Assembly (NCBI GenBank): GCA_963920765.1
Contig: OY987249.1
Span: 19,998,483-20,062,482 of the forward strand
Source: Ulota crispa
Taxonomy: Eukaryota > Streptophyta > Bryopsida > Orthotrichales > Orthotrichaceae
DNA: 64,000 nucleotides
Reading direction: 5' to 3'
The notes below the pieces were generated by a model, which ran no database searches, was not told the origin of the DNA, and saw only the letters and a program-made list of their open reading frames with translations. Both the position numbers and the translations under genes were made by a program. This document shows positions 21,923 through 32,640 of the stretch, in pieces (positions within the stretch are counted from its first letter, which is position 1; each line of letters begins with the position of its first letter).

Positions 21923-23883
21923 ACTGTCAGTTTAAATTATGAAGGCTTTTAACCTATGTGTTCAAAATTATTATTTTTCTAACTAGTGTAACTTCAGATT
22001 GATTTGCTTCTATTTTGTTTCTTGTTTTTCTGAGCTATTGTTGAAAGAGGTGTACAAATGTATTTTCTATTAAGTTTGAAGAAGTTTTGAGTAAAGTCTT
22101 GTCCCGGTAATGAACTCACACATACTTGTCAGAGCTATTGTATTAGTTTCTTTTTAGCTCAGTAGTACTGTGTGGATGCAAGTGAAGGCAAAGTAATGCG
22201 CTCTGAAGAAAGAACATTTTGGTACGTGGTGTTTAAGCGGTACCCAGAATTGAGTGTCTATGCTTACGGACTCCTACCATGTGTGGACGAAGAGTTAGCG
22301 GAAGCATGTAAAGAATTTATCAACAAGTTAGTTCTGCAACTATTTTCAGGCTGTTATGTAGATATTACAATGTGTTCCCTGCAAATTATATGTGGGATTA
22401 TTTTGTTCACTTTACTAATAATGCATTTCTGTAATAGCACGTCTCGTAGCTCGTTGATAGTTCTTATTTTCTTAAGTGCAGCGTGGTTTGCCATGAAGAA
22501 TTGGCATCGCATCTTTCTATGGCATCCATAATACGTCTGAGATCTAAAGCTTATCAAGCTCTATCAAAGGATACTGAATCGGAGAGAGTGAAGAGGACAT
22601 ATATGGAGTCGGAGGGCGGACATTTATCATCTTCTACTACGTACAATGAAATCACCCACTTCAACCAGTAGTTTTCCTGGTGCGATTTCAGCAGTCACTG
22701 GGGATAGAGGTCAGTCACCTTTTATTTTGAAATTGAAGAAATGTTCAGAGCTAAGGAAGACGCAATAGTTGTCATACATGTTCAAAGGCTGGCTGTTCTT
22801 GTGTGCACACACAGGTGTGAGTATGTTCAAAATGTGTCAACAACACAAGGCAACTGTTGTCCGCTCTAAAGTTGAGAATTATGTGAACTGATGACAAAAC
22901 TTACTAATGAATGGACAGGTATTACCTTTCTCACTTACAACTGCATTGGTAGTGTTACTTCTGCAGTAACATGAACTGCCTATTATCAATGAGTACAGAT
23001 TTTGCCTATCTTGAAAATTTTATTTTTCACGTCTAACTTGATTTTTTCATATGCAGATGCAGGGGATAGTGGGATACCGGTACCAACCTTACAGGAACTG
23101 AGGATGGGCAGTTTGTTGCAATAAACTTAATAAGGCTGTCATACAAAAACAGCTGTAGGGAATACCTTGGTGATGAAAGTAAGCAGGGAGACTCAGAGTT
23201 GCTGCAGAATAGGATTCCCATGGAAATGGGCTCTGGTTTCCGAGCATTTCACGTGAAGAGGAAGGTGCGAAAGTGAAAGAGCTCAATCCGGTTGAAATGT
23301 ACCTCCCTAGGCTGGAGCTAAACCTTTTCAAAGAGAAGAATCCCGCGCTATCGTGGAGGGCGTTCTTCTGGAACTCCTGGCAAGCGGGATGGAAATCCAA
23401 TTACCGTGCAATCCTGGCAGATTGGAAGAAGTTCCAGGACCTTGTTATTTCTCCATTCATGTTTACCGATCACATCCCGTGGAGGTGAGTTTCCTCACTT
23501 GTACTCATTTTTTGAATTCCAAACATCATCATCTTCTAAAAACACTCTCAGATCTTCTCACATTGTAACGAAAGTTTTTTATTTCATTGGTGAGGTTGCT
23601 TGTTGTAACTGACTTTATTTGTTCAAAGCTTTCAAGTGTCAACATGCGTTGAACTTCATCGTGAGCGAACTCAAAAAGAAAGATGAAGGCTTTCTGTGCT
23701 TGATTTACACCAAGAGGTGAAGACCAATCTCCTTGGAGTCTTGGATGATGTGATATAGTTTGTATGATTGAATACATAATCTGAAGCCTTTGCTTGCAAA
23801 TAGCGTGGAGATCAATTGTATATGACTTAGACGTTGTGGCGGGGCACTGCAGTCAAATGATACCAAATTGAATTGAAAAAAAA

Positions 23884-24195
23884 AACGCGTTATTAGTTAA
23901 TTTGGGAAAATGCTTACAAAGTGGGACCATTGGTTTTCTTGGAATTGAACGCCATGTTTGGGAATCTGTTGACTATTTTCTAATGAAATGAGATATATAT
24001 CTTCCAAAAAGACGCTTTTTTTGGACAGAAACATCTGAAAATTTGGACAAAAAGTTCATTAAGCAGGTTTCAGGAGGCCTCCTGAATTTAACAAATATGA
24101 CGAATATGGTTCCACATAAATTGAAGTGACAGTCTCAGATTCAGGTGAGTACAAATTGGGATAGGTCAAATTCCCAAATTAACGAATAACGCGTT
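23884..24195. mobile_element. MITE with AACGCGTTATTCGTTAATTTGGG-type ends
   Basis: AACGCGTTATTAGTTAATTT on the left pairs with AAATTAACGAATAACGCGTT on the right. The 8-base AACGCGTT is its own reverse complement, so it can be read either as the end of the terminal repeat or as an 8-bp hAT-like target duplication. The element lies just beyond the 3' end of the lipase pseudogene. The ends are related to those of 21,054-21,300. Confidence 0.7.
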
Positions 24196-24374
24196 AAAAA
24201 AGACCTAAGCCCATTGACTGCATGAAACGTTGCACGCTACCGATCTACAAAACAGCATTTCACTCTAGGTTTGATTTCTTCATTACTTCAGGCTTTACCC
24301 AGTAAACTATGCTTTTTGCTGTACCCCTCGTCCTTTTACTGGCGGCCCTATTCAGTTCTAATTTAGCTTTTGAT

Positions 24375-24840
24375 TCACCAGGCTAGAACTTTGAGCTGGT
24401 TGGAATCATTTATTGGATTGGCGCTAAGCCAAAATTTTGTAGGCGCCATAAAGACTCTTGCTGCGGCTCTTGTAATTTATGAGGTAAACTTTGAGATTTT
24501 GTTTCTTCGTGTGCATGGCTTATGTTAGAAATACACATTGCCGTGTATATATAAAGAGCTCCAATGACTGTAGTATGTATACGGTTAGTATTCTCAGAGT
24601 GGGCTATAGTTTCTTAATTCTGAAATTACGCAAAGTCGGTCTTGAAAATTTCCATTACTATAGATTCTAAGGATTTGAGATCATGAGTGCTAACCATTTG
24701 TTGTGGGAAATCTACAACCTTACGGAAACTGCTGATAGATGTTGCAGAAGATGATGGAGGCACCATGCACTTCATGGTTAACGTTTTGCAGCCTCAAGTC
24801 GACCTTCGACTCAGAAGAATCAAAAGTCAGTTATTTTTCT
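24375..24840 (+). other. Exon-like fragments of an unrecognised gene
   Basis: Two blocks look coding. About 24,380-24,481 reads RTLSWLESFIGLALSQNFVG followed by AIKTLAAALVIYE, ending at a GT donor (GAGGTAAAC). About 24,748-24,830 follows a TTGCAG acceptor and reads EDDGGTMHFMVNVLQPQVDL. No family is recognised and no stop or start can be assigned. They may be the remains of an alternative 3' part of the lipase-like locus or a separate gene. Confidence 0.25.
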
Positions 24841-24902
24841 GTGTTGTGTTTCTGTAATTTTTACTATTGTTCCAGTGGATGAGTGGATGCTAATCGATTT
24901 GT

Positions 24903-24932
24903 CGTGTATATATATATATATATTTTGCCAAT
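24903..24932. repeat. (TA)n microsatellite
   Basis: A run of alternating T and A bases, about eight to ten units long, seen directly in the sequence. Confidence 0.85.
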
Positions 24933-25839
24933 TGGAAAGAGTAGGTGAAAAGCTATACCATATTCATTGTTCTTTTCTCTTCGAGAATATCCTAGCTTCT
25001 CATTATGGCCATCATTCATGCAGGGGCGTTTGCTATTAAAAGCAAGAAGTGGACGTATATTAGCCCATTCATTTTATCTATTACAGATTTTGTATTATAG
25101 TTATTGCTGCTGAAGCACTAGGGCTTGTGGAATCAAGTAGAACATCATGTAATGAAGTGGGTCTCCTGTGATAACATGGAATTGACAGGAACTCTTAGTC
25201 ATTTTAGGAGTTCGTCACGTCTGTGTAGCATTCACTAACGTGGATCCTAGTGCTAGATTACGGTGGTTGGTCACATTCTTTATTGATGCTTGAAAGTTAG
25301 GGAAAACCTAATTCCTTCTTTAGCATATTTTTATGCCTATTACAATGTACTTTCAATATATTTGTTAGAAAAGAGACAATATTGACAACAAGGTCATAGC
25401 ACTTGTGTGTAAGCTCATAATATGCATGCACATTGTCTTTTGACATATTGTTCTGAAGCATGTTGAAGAGAATTTACAAATTCTCTCTTATAATTCTTTT
25501 GCTTTGTTTTGAATTTGTAAGATTTGTTTGTTGTTTTATTGGATTGTTGGTTCTTTTGTTTCATATATAATGACTAAAGAATAAGTATATAATATAACAA
25601 ACAATGTCATAGTAACCATGGTGTGTTAACTAAAAGTTGAAAGATTAAACATTCAATGATGCAAGCTAAATGAAAAAGAACATAAGAATAACAATGTTTA
25701 TAGCAATTTACTGAAATTGAAAATGGTAATATAACATAAACAAGTTTAGTGTTGACTTTCTCCTTTTCTTTGCCATAAACTTTCTATCAAGTCATTTCTC
25801 AAAGCAAAATGCTCTCTTGTGCTCTCAATGCATGTAGTT

Positions 25840-27330
25840 TCTCTACAAAGTTCTTGGAAAGATAAAGCATGTCCCATACATCTGCCTCCTATTCCAAATT
25901 TTGAGCACCACCAATGAGTAGGTCTTTAACTAGAGGAGAACGGTCCAACACATTAATGTTGTTGTTGCCACCAGGCAAGCCAAAAAAAGAATGCTAGATT
26001 CATAATAACTGATTTGCTACAGCTTCCAAAATAATGGATTGATCCTTGTCTTTGTTCTGAAACTAGCCTTGCCATGCAATTGGGCAGTTCTTCCATGCCC
26101 AATGCATGCAGTCTAAAGAGCCAAACATTCCCGAAAAACCCCGCTTAGCATTGATATCCATTTGCTTCTGAATATCACTTTGAGTAGGGCATCGGAGAAA
26201 TTCTTCTTTGAAGCAATAATGAATTGCATTTGCAAAACGCTTCATAGCCTCTATAGCTGTACTCTCTCTAATGTGACAGTATTTGTCACAAGCGTCAGCC
26301 GCCACTCCACTGGCCAACACGCGTAATGCAGCAGTGCATTTTTGAAATGATGACAATCCGTCTCTTCCAAGAGCATCACGCTTTTGGACAAAGTATGAAT
26401 CAAAATCACACACAAAGTCTACAATTCTCAAAAAAAGTTCACGACGCATTCTAAAACGTCGACAAAACTTTGAGTGATCAAATACAGGAGAGGTGTTAAA
26501 ATAATCTTTCAATAATAAGAATTTTTTGCCAAACCTCTCTGTCACGTTAGACAAAGACTCTCTCGGGTTGGCTACCTCAATGTTTTCTCTTCTTTACCTC
26601 TTCTTCTTGAAAATTGCTTTCACCTCCAGTCAAAGAAGCAAGAAAGAATTCATCAGTTTCATCATCTAAATGTTCCAAAGCAAGAAAGAATTCATCAGTT
26701 TCATCATCTAAATGTTCCAAAGCAAGAAAGAATTCATCAGTTTCATCATCTAAATCTTCCAAAGCATTGGCTATTTGCTTCTCAAACCTAGCCCTCCAAC
26801 GATCCATTTCACAAAACACAAAGCTTTGCAAAAGAAGACGTCTTGAAAACCGTATACCAACCAACCCTTAGCAATAACCTAAACTTATATTTGAACCTCA
26901 CACCACAGCAACCTCTCTGCACCCCGCTACAACAAAAACACCTTTTGGACCAACTCGCACCACCATGTGCACCAGATTGCAGTTGACGTAGCCTAACCTC
27001 ATTTTCCTGGGGGCCACGTTGCCATAGGCCACGGCGGCACGCATGATGAGTTGGCAAATACCCTATCATTGAACTTGTGTCAGCATTGAGAAGATACGGC
27101 CGAGGAAAGGGCCCGTCAAACTTATAGGGCCAACGTTTTTTCTGAGTGACAGAGCCCGCTTAGGTGTCTTCTTTGGAGTGGAGGATATTTGGAGGGAAGG
27201 GCACTAAAAGGCCAAAATTTGTCAGATTTGGCAATTTTTTGCCAGGAAAAAAAACGCTATACAGGATTGGGAATGGGGTAGGACCGGCCACTTCCTCGCC
27301 CCATTCCCAATGAATGCATTGAAGATGCCC
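25840..27330 (-). pseudogene. Decayed PIF/Harbinger transposase with its 5' terminal region
   Basis: Read on the minus strand, the element end GGGCATCTTCAATGC at 27,330 is followed by a leader. Next is an N-terminal block (26,864-26,577) with three tandem LDDETDEFFLALEH-like repeats. The transposase part (26,554-26,063) carries SKFCRRFRMRRELFLRIV, LSSFQKCTAALRVLASGVAA, and the first catalytic Asp context GMFGSLDCMHWAWKNCP. After WQG the frame meets TAG at 26,060-26,062, then continues recognisably as SIILEAVANQLL, stop, I, stop, HSFFGLPGGNNNINVLDRSP down to about 25,930. The two stops after LL sit where the family has Trp in LWIWH. The rest of the catalytic domain is missing or unreadable. 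PIF/Harbinger transposases are DDE enzymes; this copy is dead. No matching terminus was found at the low-coordinate side. Confidence 0.8.
26625..26765 (-). repeat. Three 45-bp in-frame tandem repeats in the Harbinger N-terminal block
   Basis: A 45-bp unit encoding LDDETDEFFLALEH plus one residue occurs three times in a row, with the first and last unit slightly changed. Unit identity is near perfect at the DNA level (CATCTAAATGTTCCAAAGCA is repeated exactly). The product is strongly acidic. Such near-identity suggests recent slippage expansion compared with the age implied by the stops in the transposase part. Confidence 0.85.
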
Positions 27331-27770
27331 TCATGCCAACATTAGTGAGGGCTCTTAGGTAGGCTGAAAAATGCTCACTTCAGCAAAGCAATTGTTGCAC
27401 TTGCCACACGGCTTCATAGCCAACAAAACTCTCCTATGATCTCCATATGACTAGCCCCCTTGGATAAAGAAGTGGATGCTCTCCTTCATGCAACTCCATC
27501 CTTTGAGCTTTGCAACAATAGGGCCTTGCGCATGAGCCCTTATGGCCTCGTGCGGGCCCTCATATGAGGGCTGGGAAGGCTAAGTGAGGGCGGCCAAGCC
27601 CTCACCAGTTTGCCCTGCCTTCCCCGTGAGGGCCAGCCCTCACGGGTTACTTTTAATTGCTTTGCTAATTCTTTTTACTAATTTGTTAGTTTTTTTACTG
27701 ATTTTTTAGTTCTTTTTGCTTATTTGTTAGTTTTTTTACTATTTTTTTTAGTTAACCTCTAAATGCCCAA
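27331..27770. other. Intergenic stretch with GC-rich inverted segments and a T-rich tandem array
   Basis: 27,530-27,655 contains GAGGGCTGGGAAGGC and CCTTCCCCGTGAGGGCCAGC, which can partly pair. Related GC-rich phrases occur at 29,890-29,960. 27,665-27,745 is an imperfect array of TTTGTTAGTTTTTTTACT. No gene is seen. Confidence 0.5.
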
Positions 27771-28880
27771 GGCACTTTTTGAGCTTCTAAGAATTTGTCT
27801 AAAAAAGTCAATATTGCAATAGACACCTTTGCACAAAATCTTGAATAGAAAAAATCATAACCAATCATTTACAAAATCAATTTTTTGATGCTAAAATTAG
27901 ATTTCAAAAAGAATAATTAACCCCTAAAGGCCCAATTATCCCCTAAAAAGACAATTGGGGTTTTGGACATGTACTTATTGCTAAACTACTTTGTGTGATT
28001 TTTTGAAACTTTTATAAAAGATGGGGAATTCCAAAATTTCCATGGGCATCTAATTTTTTCTTCATTCCAACATTTATTGAAAAGTTCATATATAAATTTC
28101 CAAAAAACAAGGGAGGGTGGGCAGCCCAAAAACTTCTTTGAAAATTGTATTTTTTTTAAATAAAATTCTAAAATTGGTTCTTTAATTTTATATGCATGTG
28201 AGAAGCTTTGAACCATTTGGTTCTAATTGATGAATGAGAAGTTTTAGTTTGTGGGTAGGTATGGGACTTCCAAACCTCCATTCCTTTTTCTCCTTATAAA
28301 ATTTGGTGCTTTACTTTTTTGAGCTCTTTGTGTATTTGTTTTTGACTTTTTTTTCCAAATTGTAATAGAATAAGATTCCTTGATTTTCACCATTTGGATC
28401 AAAGTAATTAAAATTCCTAAATTTTACATAAATCCTCCAATTTTGCATAGTATATATGCAAATTTCATGGCCATACGGCAATGCAAGATTTTACAAAGTA
28501 TGATTCACACCTCTAATTGATTTGAAAATTCTCCCACACTTACCTAACTTGGTCTTCTACTTGGGAAAAAAAACCTCAACTTTGGTTAGAGCAATTTTTT
28601 TGATTTAGGAACTATCAAAGACTTTTGAAATTTTTGGGCAATAGGAAAAACTTTTTTTCCACTTTGGATGTCAACAACTCACTTCTCTACATTTAGAATG
28701 AGCTAATTTTTCTTAGACAAGTACCTCCCATAATTTAAGGCAAGATCGTATTGTTGGATTTTCAAACAAAACAATTTTTCCTACCTTTCTAATCAATCCC
28801 CCAAAAGTGGCAGTTTTGAGTGACTTTCACACAAAAAAGAACAGAAAAAAGGACTTGGGCCTTTAAGGTTAACGGACTTC
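27771..28880. repeat. Dispersed repeat (about 1 kb), copy A
   Basis: It is similar along its length to 32,940-34,110. Shared items are a TTGCACAAAATCTTGAATAGA block, a CCCCTAAAGGCCCAA block, TTTTGAAACTTTTAT with GGGGAATTC, TTTCTTCATTCCAACATTT, the CACACTTACCTAACTTGGTC phrase, and a terminal TTGGGCCTTTAAGGTTAA. It is unclassified and has no coding frame of interest. Confidence 0.7.
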
Positions 28881-30168
28881 TTTTATGATTCTAGTTTTGA
28901 AGATCCTAGTCTTAACATGTAGTCACAAATGGAAAACTTGAATTTTTTTCAAAAATGTTCAAATCATTATTGAATAGGCAACTCAACAATAAGAAGGTTT
29001 TCATTTCTTGTAAAACCGATTCAAAATCTTTTGGGCTTTAACCCTTTAACTCCTAAAGGACACAATGTGCCGCTACGACCAGTATAATATGAGGTATATT
29101 TCTTGTATTTGGAAAAGATTCACACCTTTATTGCATTTGAGATCAACAAAGAAATTGGAGAATAGATCAAAGCGGTTCTAGTGAGCTACTTGAGATCCCA
29201 AATTAAAACTTCTTACTAGTAGCAAATACCAATTATACAATAGCGTATATACTATACTCTATGGTCCTTTAAGGATTAAAGACCACATACATTTCCCCAA
29301 ATCCACAAGAAACCAGGGCAATAAGATTAGATGTGCATTTGAAACAAATATGGACCCAACTTGAACAATCCAACCGTACAAATGTGAAGGACACCTTGTT
29401 TGTTGCCATGCATCCAAATTTTAGCTAGATCTACCATTGGAGGTGAAATATTATAATGATTGAGTGAGCCATATATGGAAAATCTTTAACTTTTCATGCT
29501 TGTGTGATTTTGAATGTTAGCGCTTCATGCAAGCTTTGGTTGAAAATTGGCCTTAAATGTAAGATGAATTTTTTAAAAATAAATTGATAGCATCATTTCA
29601 ATGGATTCTCAAATAGTATCCAATTCTATTGTCATTTTTTGGGTTGGATGCAAAATTCTTGTGATCTCAAGCGTTCTTCAAGACCATTTTCCAAATTATT
29701 CAGCAATTTTACTTTATAGGCCAAAAACTACTCTCCCAAACCAAAATATGGTTTGGTGGTCTCTAAACGGTTAAAACTTGGGTGATGATAAGCAGCCTGG
29801 AGTATCACAAGTATCACAAGTTTATTACCCCATGTCTCTGAATTTTACCATCACGGCCAATGTGGATTCAGACTTTTGAGGCTTCTTTTTCTGCCAGTGG
29901 GGGCCCGCCCTAGCCCGTGAGGGACCGCACGGAGCCCTCATCACGGCCCATATGCGAGGCCCTAACGGTGCAATGTGGACGCAACCATCAATAGCGTATT
30001 TGTATGAGTAATGGTTTGGCAATTAAGAAGCTTACATTTTTCTTTTTAAAATGTTTCTCTAAATAACACTTTCACAGTTGAAGTTGCTCACACGCCAAAT
30101 GATTGTCATGCTTGTTAGCTCCCACGAAACTCTGCCTCCAATGGGTGGAAATCTCCTCAAAGATATCA
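28881..30168. other. Intergenic DNA including an inverted copy of the 480-720 repeat
   Basis: 29,060-29,480 is an inverted relative of 190-720. Landmarks are CATTTGAGATCAACAAAGAA and GAGCTACTTGAGATCCCAAA. No gene is seen. Confidence 0.5.
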
Positions 30169-30572
30169 TACTATAGGTTGAGAGCAGATTCTACAAAAAA
30201 TAATTTCCCAAAATTTAGCTTAATTAATTTATAAATTAATCTCCAAAATTGTCCAATGTCAAACAAAACAAAAAACTGAAATGTCAAATATTATGAAATT
30301 TATTAAGCTTAAATGACAATGGAAGGTCAAGGCTGATTTCAAGAGGGCTCAATCTACTGCAAACTCTATACCAAGGGTTAAATTTAGAAAGTTGAAGATG
30401 CTTAGAAAAAGACTTGATTCTACTAAAAATTCAATTGAATCCCAAGTAATAACAACTTTTTCTGAAAATGCCTAATCTTTGTGTAATTTTGAAATTTGAG
30501 GCCAAATTATTTTTTTCTCAAAAAATAATCAATTTGGCATCTACTTGCCAAATCTGCTCTCAACCTACAGTA
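30169..30572. mobile_element. MITE with TACTATAGGTTGAGAGCAGA ends, copy 1
   Basis: Left end TACTATAGGTTGAGAGCAGA and right end TCTGCTCTCAACCTACAGTA are inverted complements with one mismatch. A second copy lies at 34,292-34,694, with the interior in the opposite orientation. It is non-coding. No target duplication is clear. Confidence 0.8.
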
Positions 30573-30748
30573 TAAAGAGAATTTAAGAGAACTGTAATCT
30601 TGCACAACATCTGATTGTAGCCTAGAAAGTTTTAGAGTTATTATATTGGCCAGGTTCCAAATTGTGATGAACACAACATAACATTGAGTATCCTAAAGAG
30701 AGGCTGCCTTTCCCTCTCTTCAGGTATCATCCACAAACTTCATCTTGA

Positions 30749-30752
<4 letters not shown>

Positions 30753-30780
<28 letters not shown>
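30753..30780. repeat. (TA)n microsatellite, left of a MITE
   Basis: About 14 TA units, seen directly. The array is interrupted by the element at 30,786-31,194 and continues on the other side. Confidence 0.9.
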
Positions 30781-30785
<5 letters not shown>

Positions 30786-31194
30786 GGGAATTGCTAAAGC
30801 CACACCCAAAATTACTAACGCCGCACCCTTGTAATCATGTATTTTGCAAATTTGATGCTATTTTTTTTGGTCAAGTGGTCCATCATTTGTTTAATCAAGG
30901 CATTACCACCTTCTTGAAATAAAGAAGAACAATTGCAATTTTTTGTTGAACTTTTATTGCACCATTGCCATTTTTTTAATGTATTTTTGCTTTAAATATT
31001 TCAAAAGTCCCATATTTTTAATTTCAAATTTAAGCACCTCCAATTTTTTTGAATACAGCTTTAGAATAATAAAGATGAAACAAACCTTTTGATCTAAATT
31101 TTAAAAATTAATATTAAATTCTCACAAATCATGCTCAAAGCACACCTTGGGGGGTGTGGCGTTAGCAATTTTAGGTGTGGCTTTAGCAATTCCC
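30786..31194. mobile_element. MITE inserted into a TA microsatellite
   Basis: The ends GGGAATTGCTAAAGCCACAC and GTGTGGCTTTAGCAATTCCC are perfect inverted complements. The next block (AAAATTACTAACGCCGCACC) pairs with GGTGTGGCGTTAGCAATTTT with one mismatch. The element is 409 bp. The TA repeats on both sides make the target duplication unreadable: it could be TA or a longer one. The GGGAATTG start resembles the elements at 3,043 and 3,724. Confidence 0.85.
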
Positions 31195-31196
31195 TA

Positions 31197-31250
<54 letters not shown>
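31195..31250. repeat. (TA)n microsatellite, right of a MITE
   Basis: A long run of TA units with one TG interruption, continuing the array seen at 30,753-30,780. Confidence 0.9.
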
Positions 31251-32640
31251 ACACACCTGGCCCCCTCAACATGTGTGCACTTAACTAAGCCTCCCCTCCA
31301 TAAACTCTGATAAATTCAACCAAATGTCCCCATAGTTAAAAAAAGGTGTGAAATATTCCACACCATTCTCTTGAAGGGAGGACAGCCTTTACTAGTGCTA
31401 CTGAATGTTATGAACCTCGTTACTATATGTGCCTATTAATACTACATTTTGTAAGCAACATTTTTGTACAATAGATGTACTTTGTCTTTCATTTTTACGT
31501 TTACAAGGTTTGATTTTTGTATAATAGTAATCATAAAAAATCAAATAACTTCTTCGTCTAAAAAGCAACGAGAACTGGAAAATCCAATAAAGCAAGCAAT
31601 TTAAGTATTTATGAACCAAGTCCAAGCAATTTTGCGAAACAACAAGAAATTGGAGAAAGACTACGAGAATTTTATTTTGCTTGTCGTATAAATGAAAATT
31701 CTTAACATATTACCTTTAGTGAGCACTTCACTGTAAATTGGTTATTTTGGTTTTGTTCTTTATGTGACAATATTCTTTTCTATGACAATTGCAATTTTTA
31801 TGACCACATTCTCCACAATTCAAACATAAATCTTTTCGCACAACAATGCTATTTTTCTTGTGCTGCAAATGGTGAAAAATGCAAATGGTGAAAAATTGTT
31901 GTGCATTAGCGTATGCATCGTTTGAGCCCAAGTGCAAAGTAGTAACACGTATTGAATAAATTAAATGTAATGAAATAATACAATGTTTTGATGTCATTCA
32001 AACACAATGATTTTGGCAACTTTTGAATAATGTCATATCTCATGGCTTAATTGATAACCTTGTTGAATATTTGGAAGTTAGGCAATAAAAAGAAGAGGCA
32101 CTTTACATCATTTTGTAATTTTCACCAAACCTAAATCATATACATTGCTTTCTTTCAAATTATATAACATGCCTACTACCAAAAAGCTAAATGTATACAC
32201 AAGGACCAAATATTTGTTGTAAATATCCAAATTTATAATTGAACACCAAATCTCTTGTCCATACTCAAAAGCTTTGGCAAAATTAATCAGGAAAACTTTG
32301 ATTGTGTATTATTGGGGATTATTTTAAAAAAAGACAACAAACCAAGATAAAGCTTGTCAAATAAACATAGTTTTAACTAGGCCAACTCAAGGTTTGCTTG
32401 TGGGATAGCATTGAGAATTAAAAAAACAATGAATTCAAAATATTCAACAAAACTTTGAAACTCTAAGTAAGTGTTATCAAATTTCTCACAAAAGCTTGAT
32501 CTTAAGTTTTTTTTTAAATTTAAGCATGTTGTTAACCACGTTCTTCTTGAGTATCTCAGAGTTTGCTTGAAAGTAAACAAATGCCGGCATTTTCATCAAT
32601 CTTATCAATTTTCTCTAGAGCACAAGTGTACAAATTCAAA
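31251..32640. other. AT-rich intergenic DNA
   Basis: No gene is seen. The frame at 31,728-31,997 (minus) contains a CxxCxxCGHxxC-like spacing but sits in low-complexity AT DNA with no conserved surroundings. Confidence 0.45.

Larger units (their letters stand above)
17663..23720 (+). pseudogene. Decayed class 3 lipase gene (mono-/diacylglycerol lipase type), multi-exon
   Basis: Exon-like blocks in the family order are visible. 17,663-17,749 encodes NLADKLYKKRKNAALK with a GT donor. About 20,460-20,569 encodes VAVRGTEILEDLLTDGLS, with the class 3 RGT motif. Up to 20,994 comes GIIEAARKLAHEIDNLAEN. Up to 22,326 comes YPELSVYAYGLLPCVDEELA, from 22,482 comes SMASIIRLRS, up to 23,484 comes ISPFMFTDHIPWR, and 23,638-23,720 is a final exon ending IYTKR and TGA. 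In-frame TGA codons interrupt the blocks at 20,526 and 20,880, both where Arg (CGA) would suit. The exon that should carry the GHSLGG serine motif is not recognisable. The last acceptor reads TTCAA where CAG would keep frame. Plant relatives hydrolyse acylglycerols; this copy looks dead. Exon limits are my reading by eye. Confidence 0.6.

Noticed and set aside
31728-31997. Zinc-knuckle-like Cys spacing suggesting a retrotransposon Gag
   Set aside because: The motif is isolated in AT-rich DNA, with no protease, integrase or reverse transcriptase nearby and no long terminal repeats seen.
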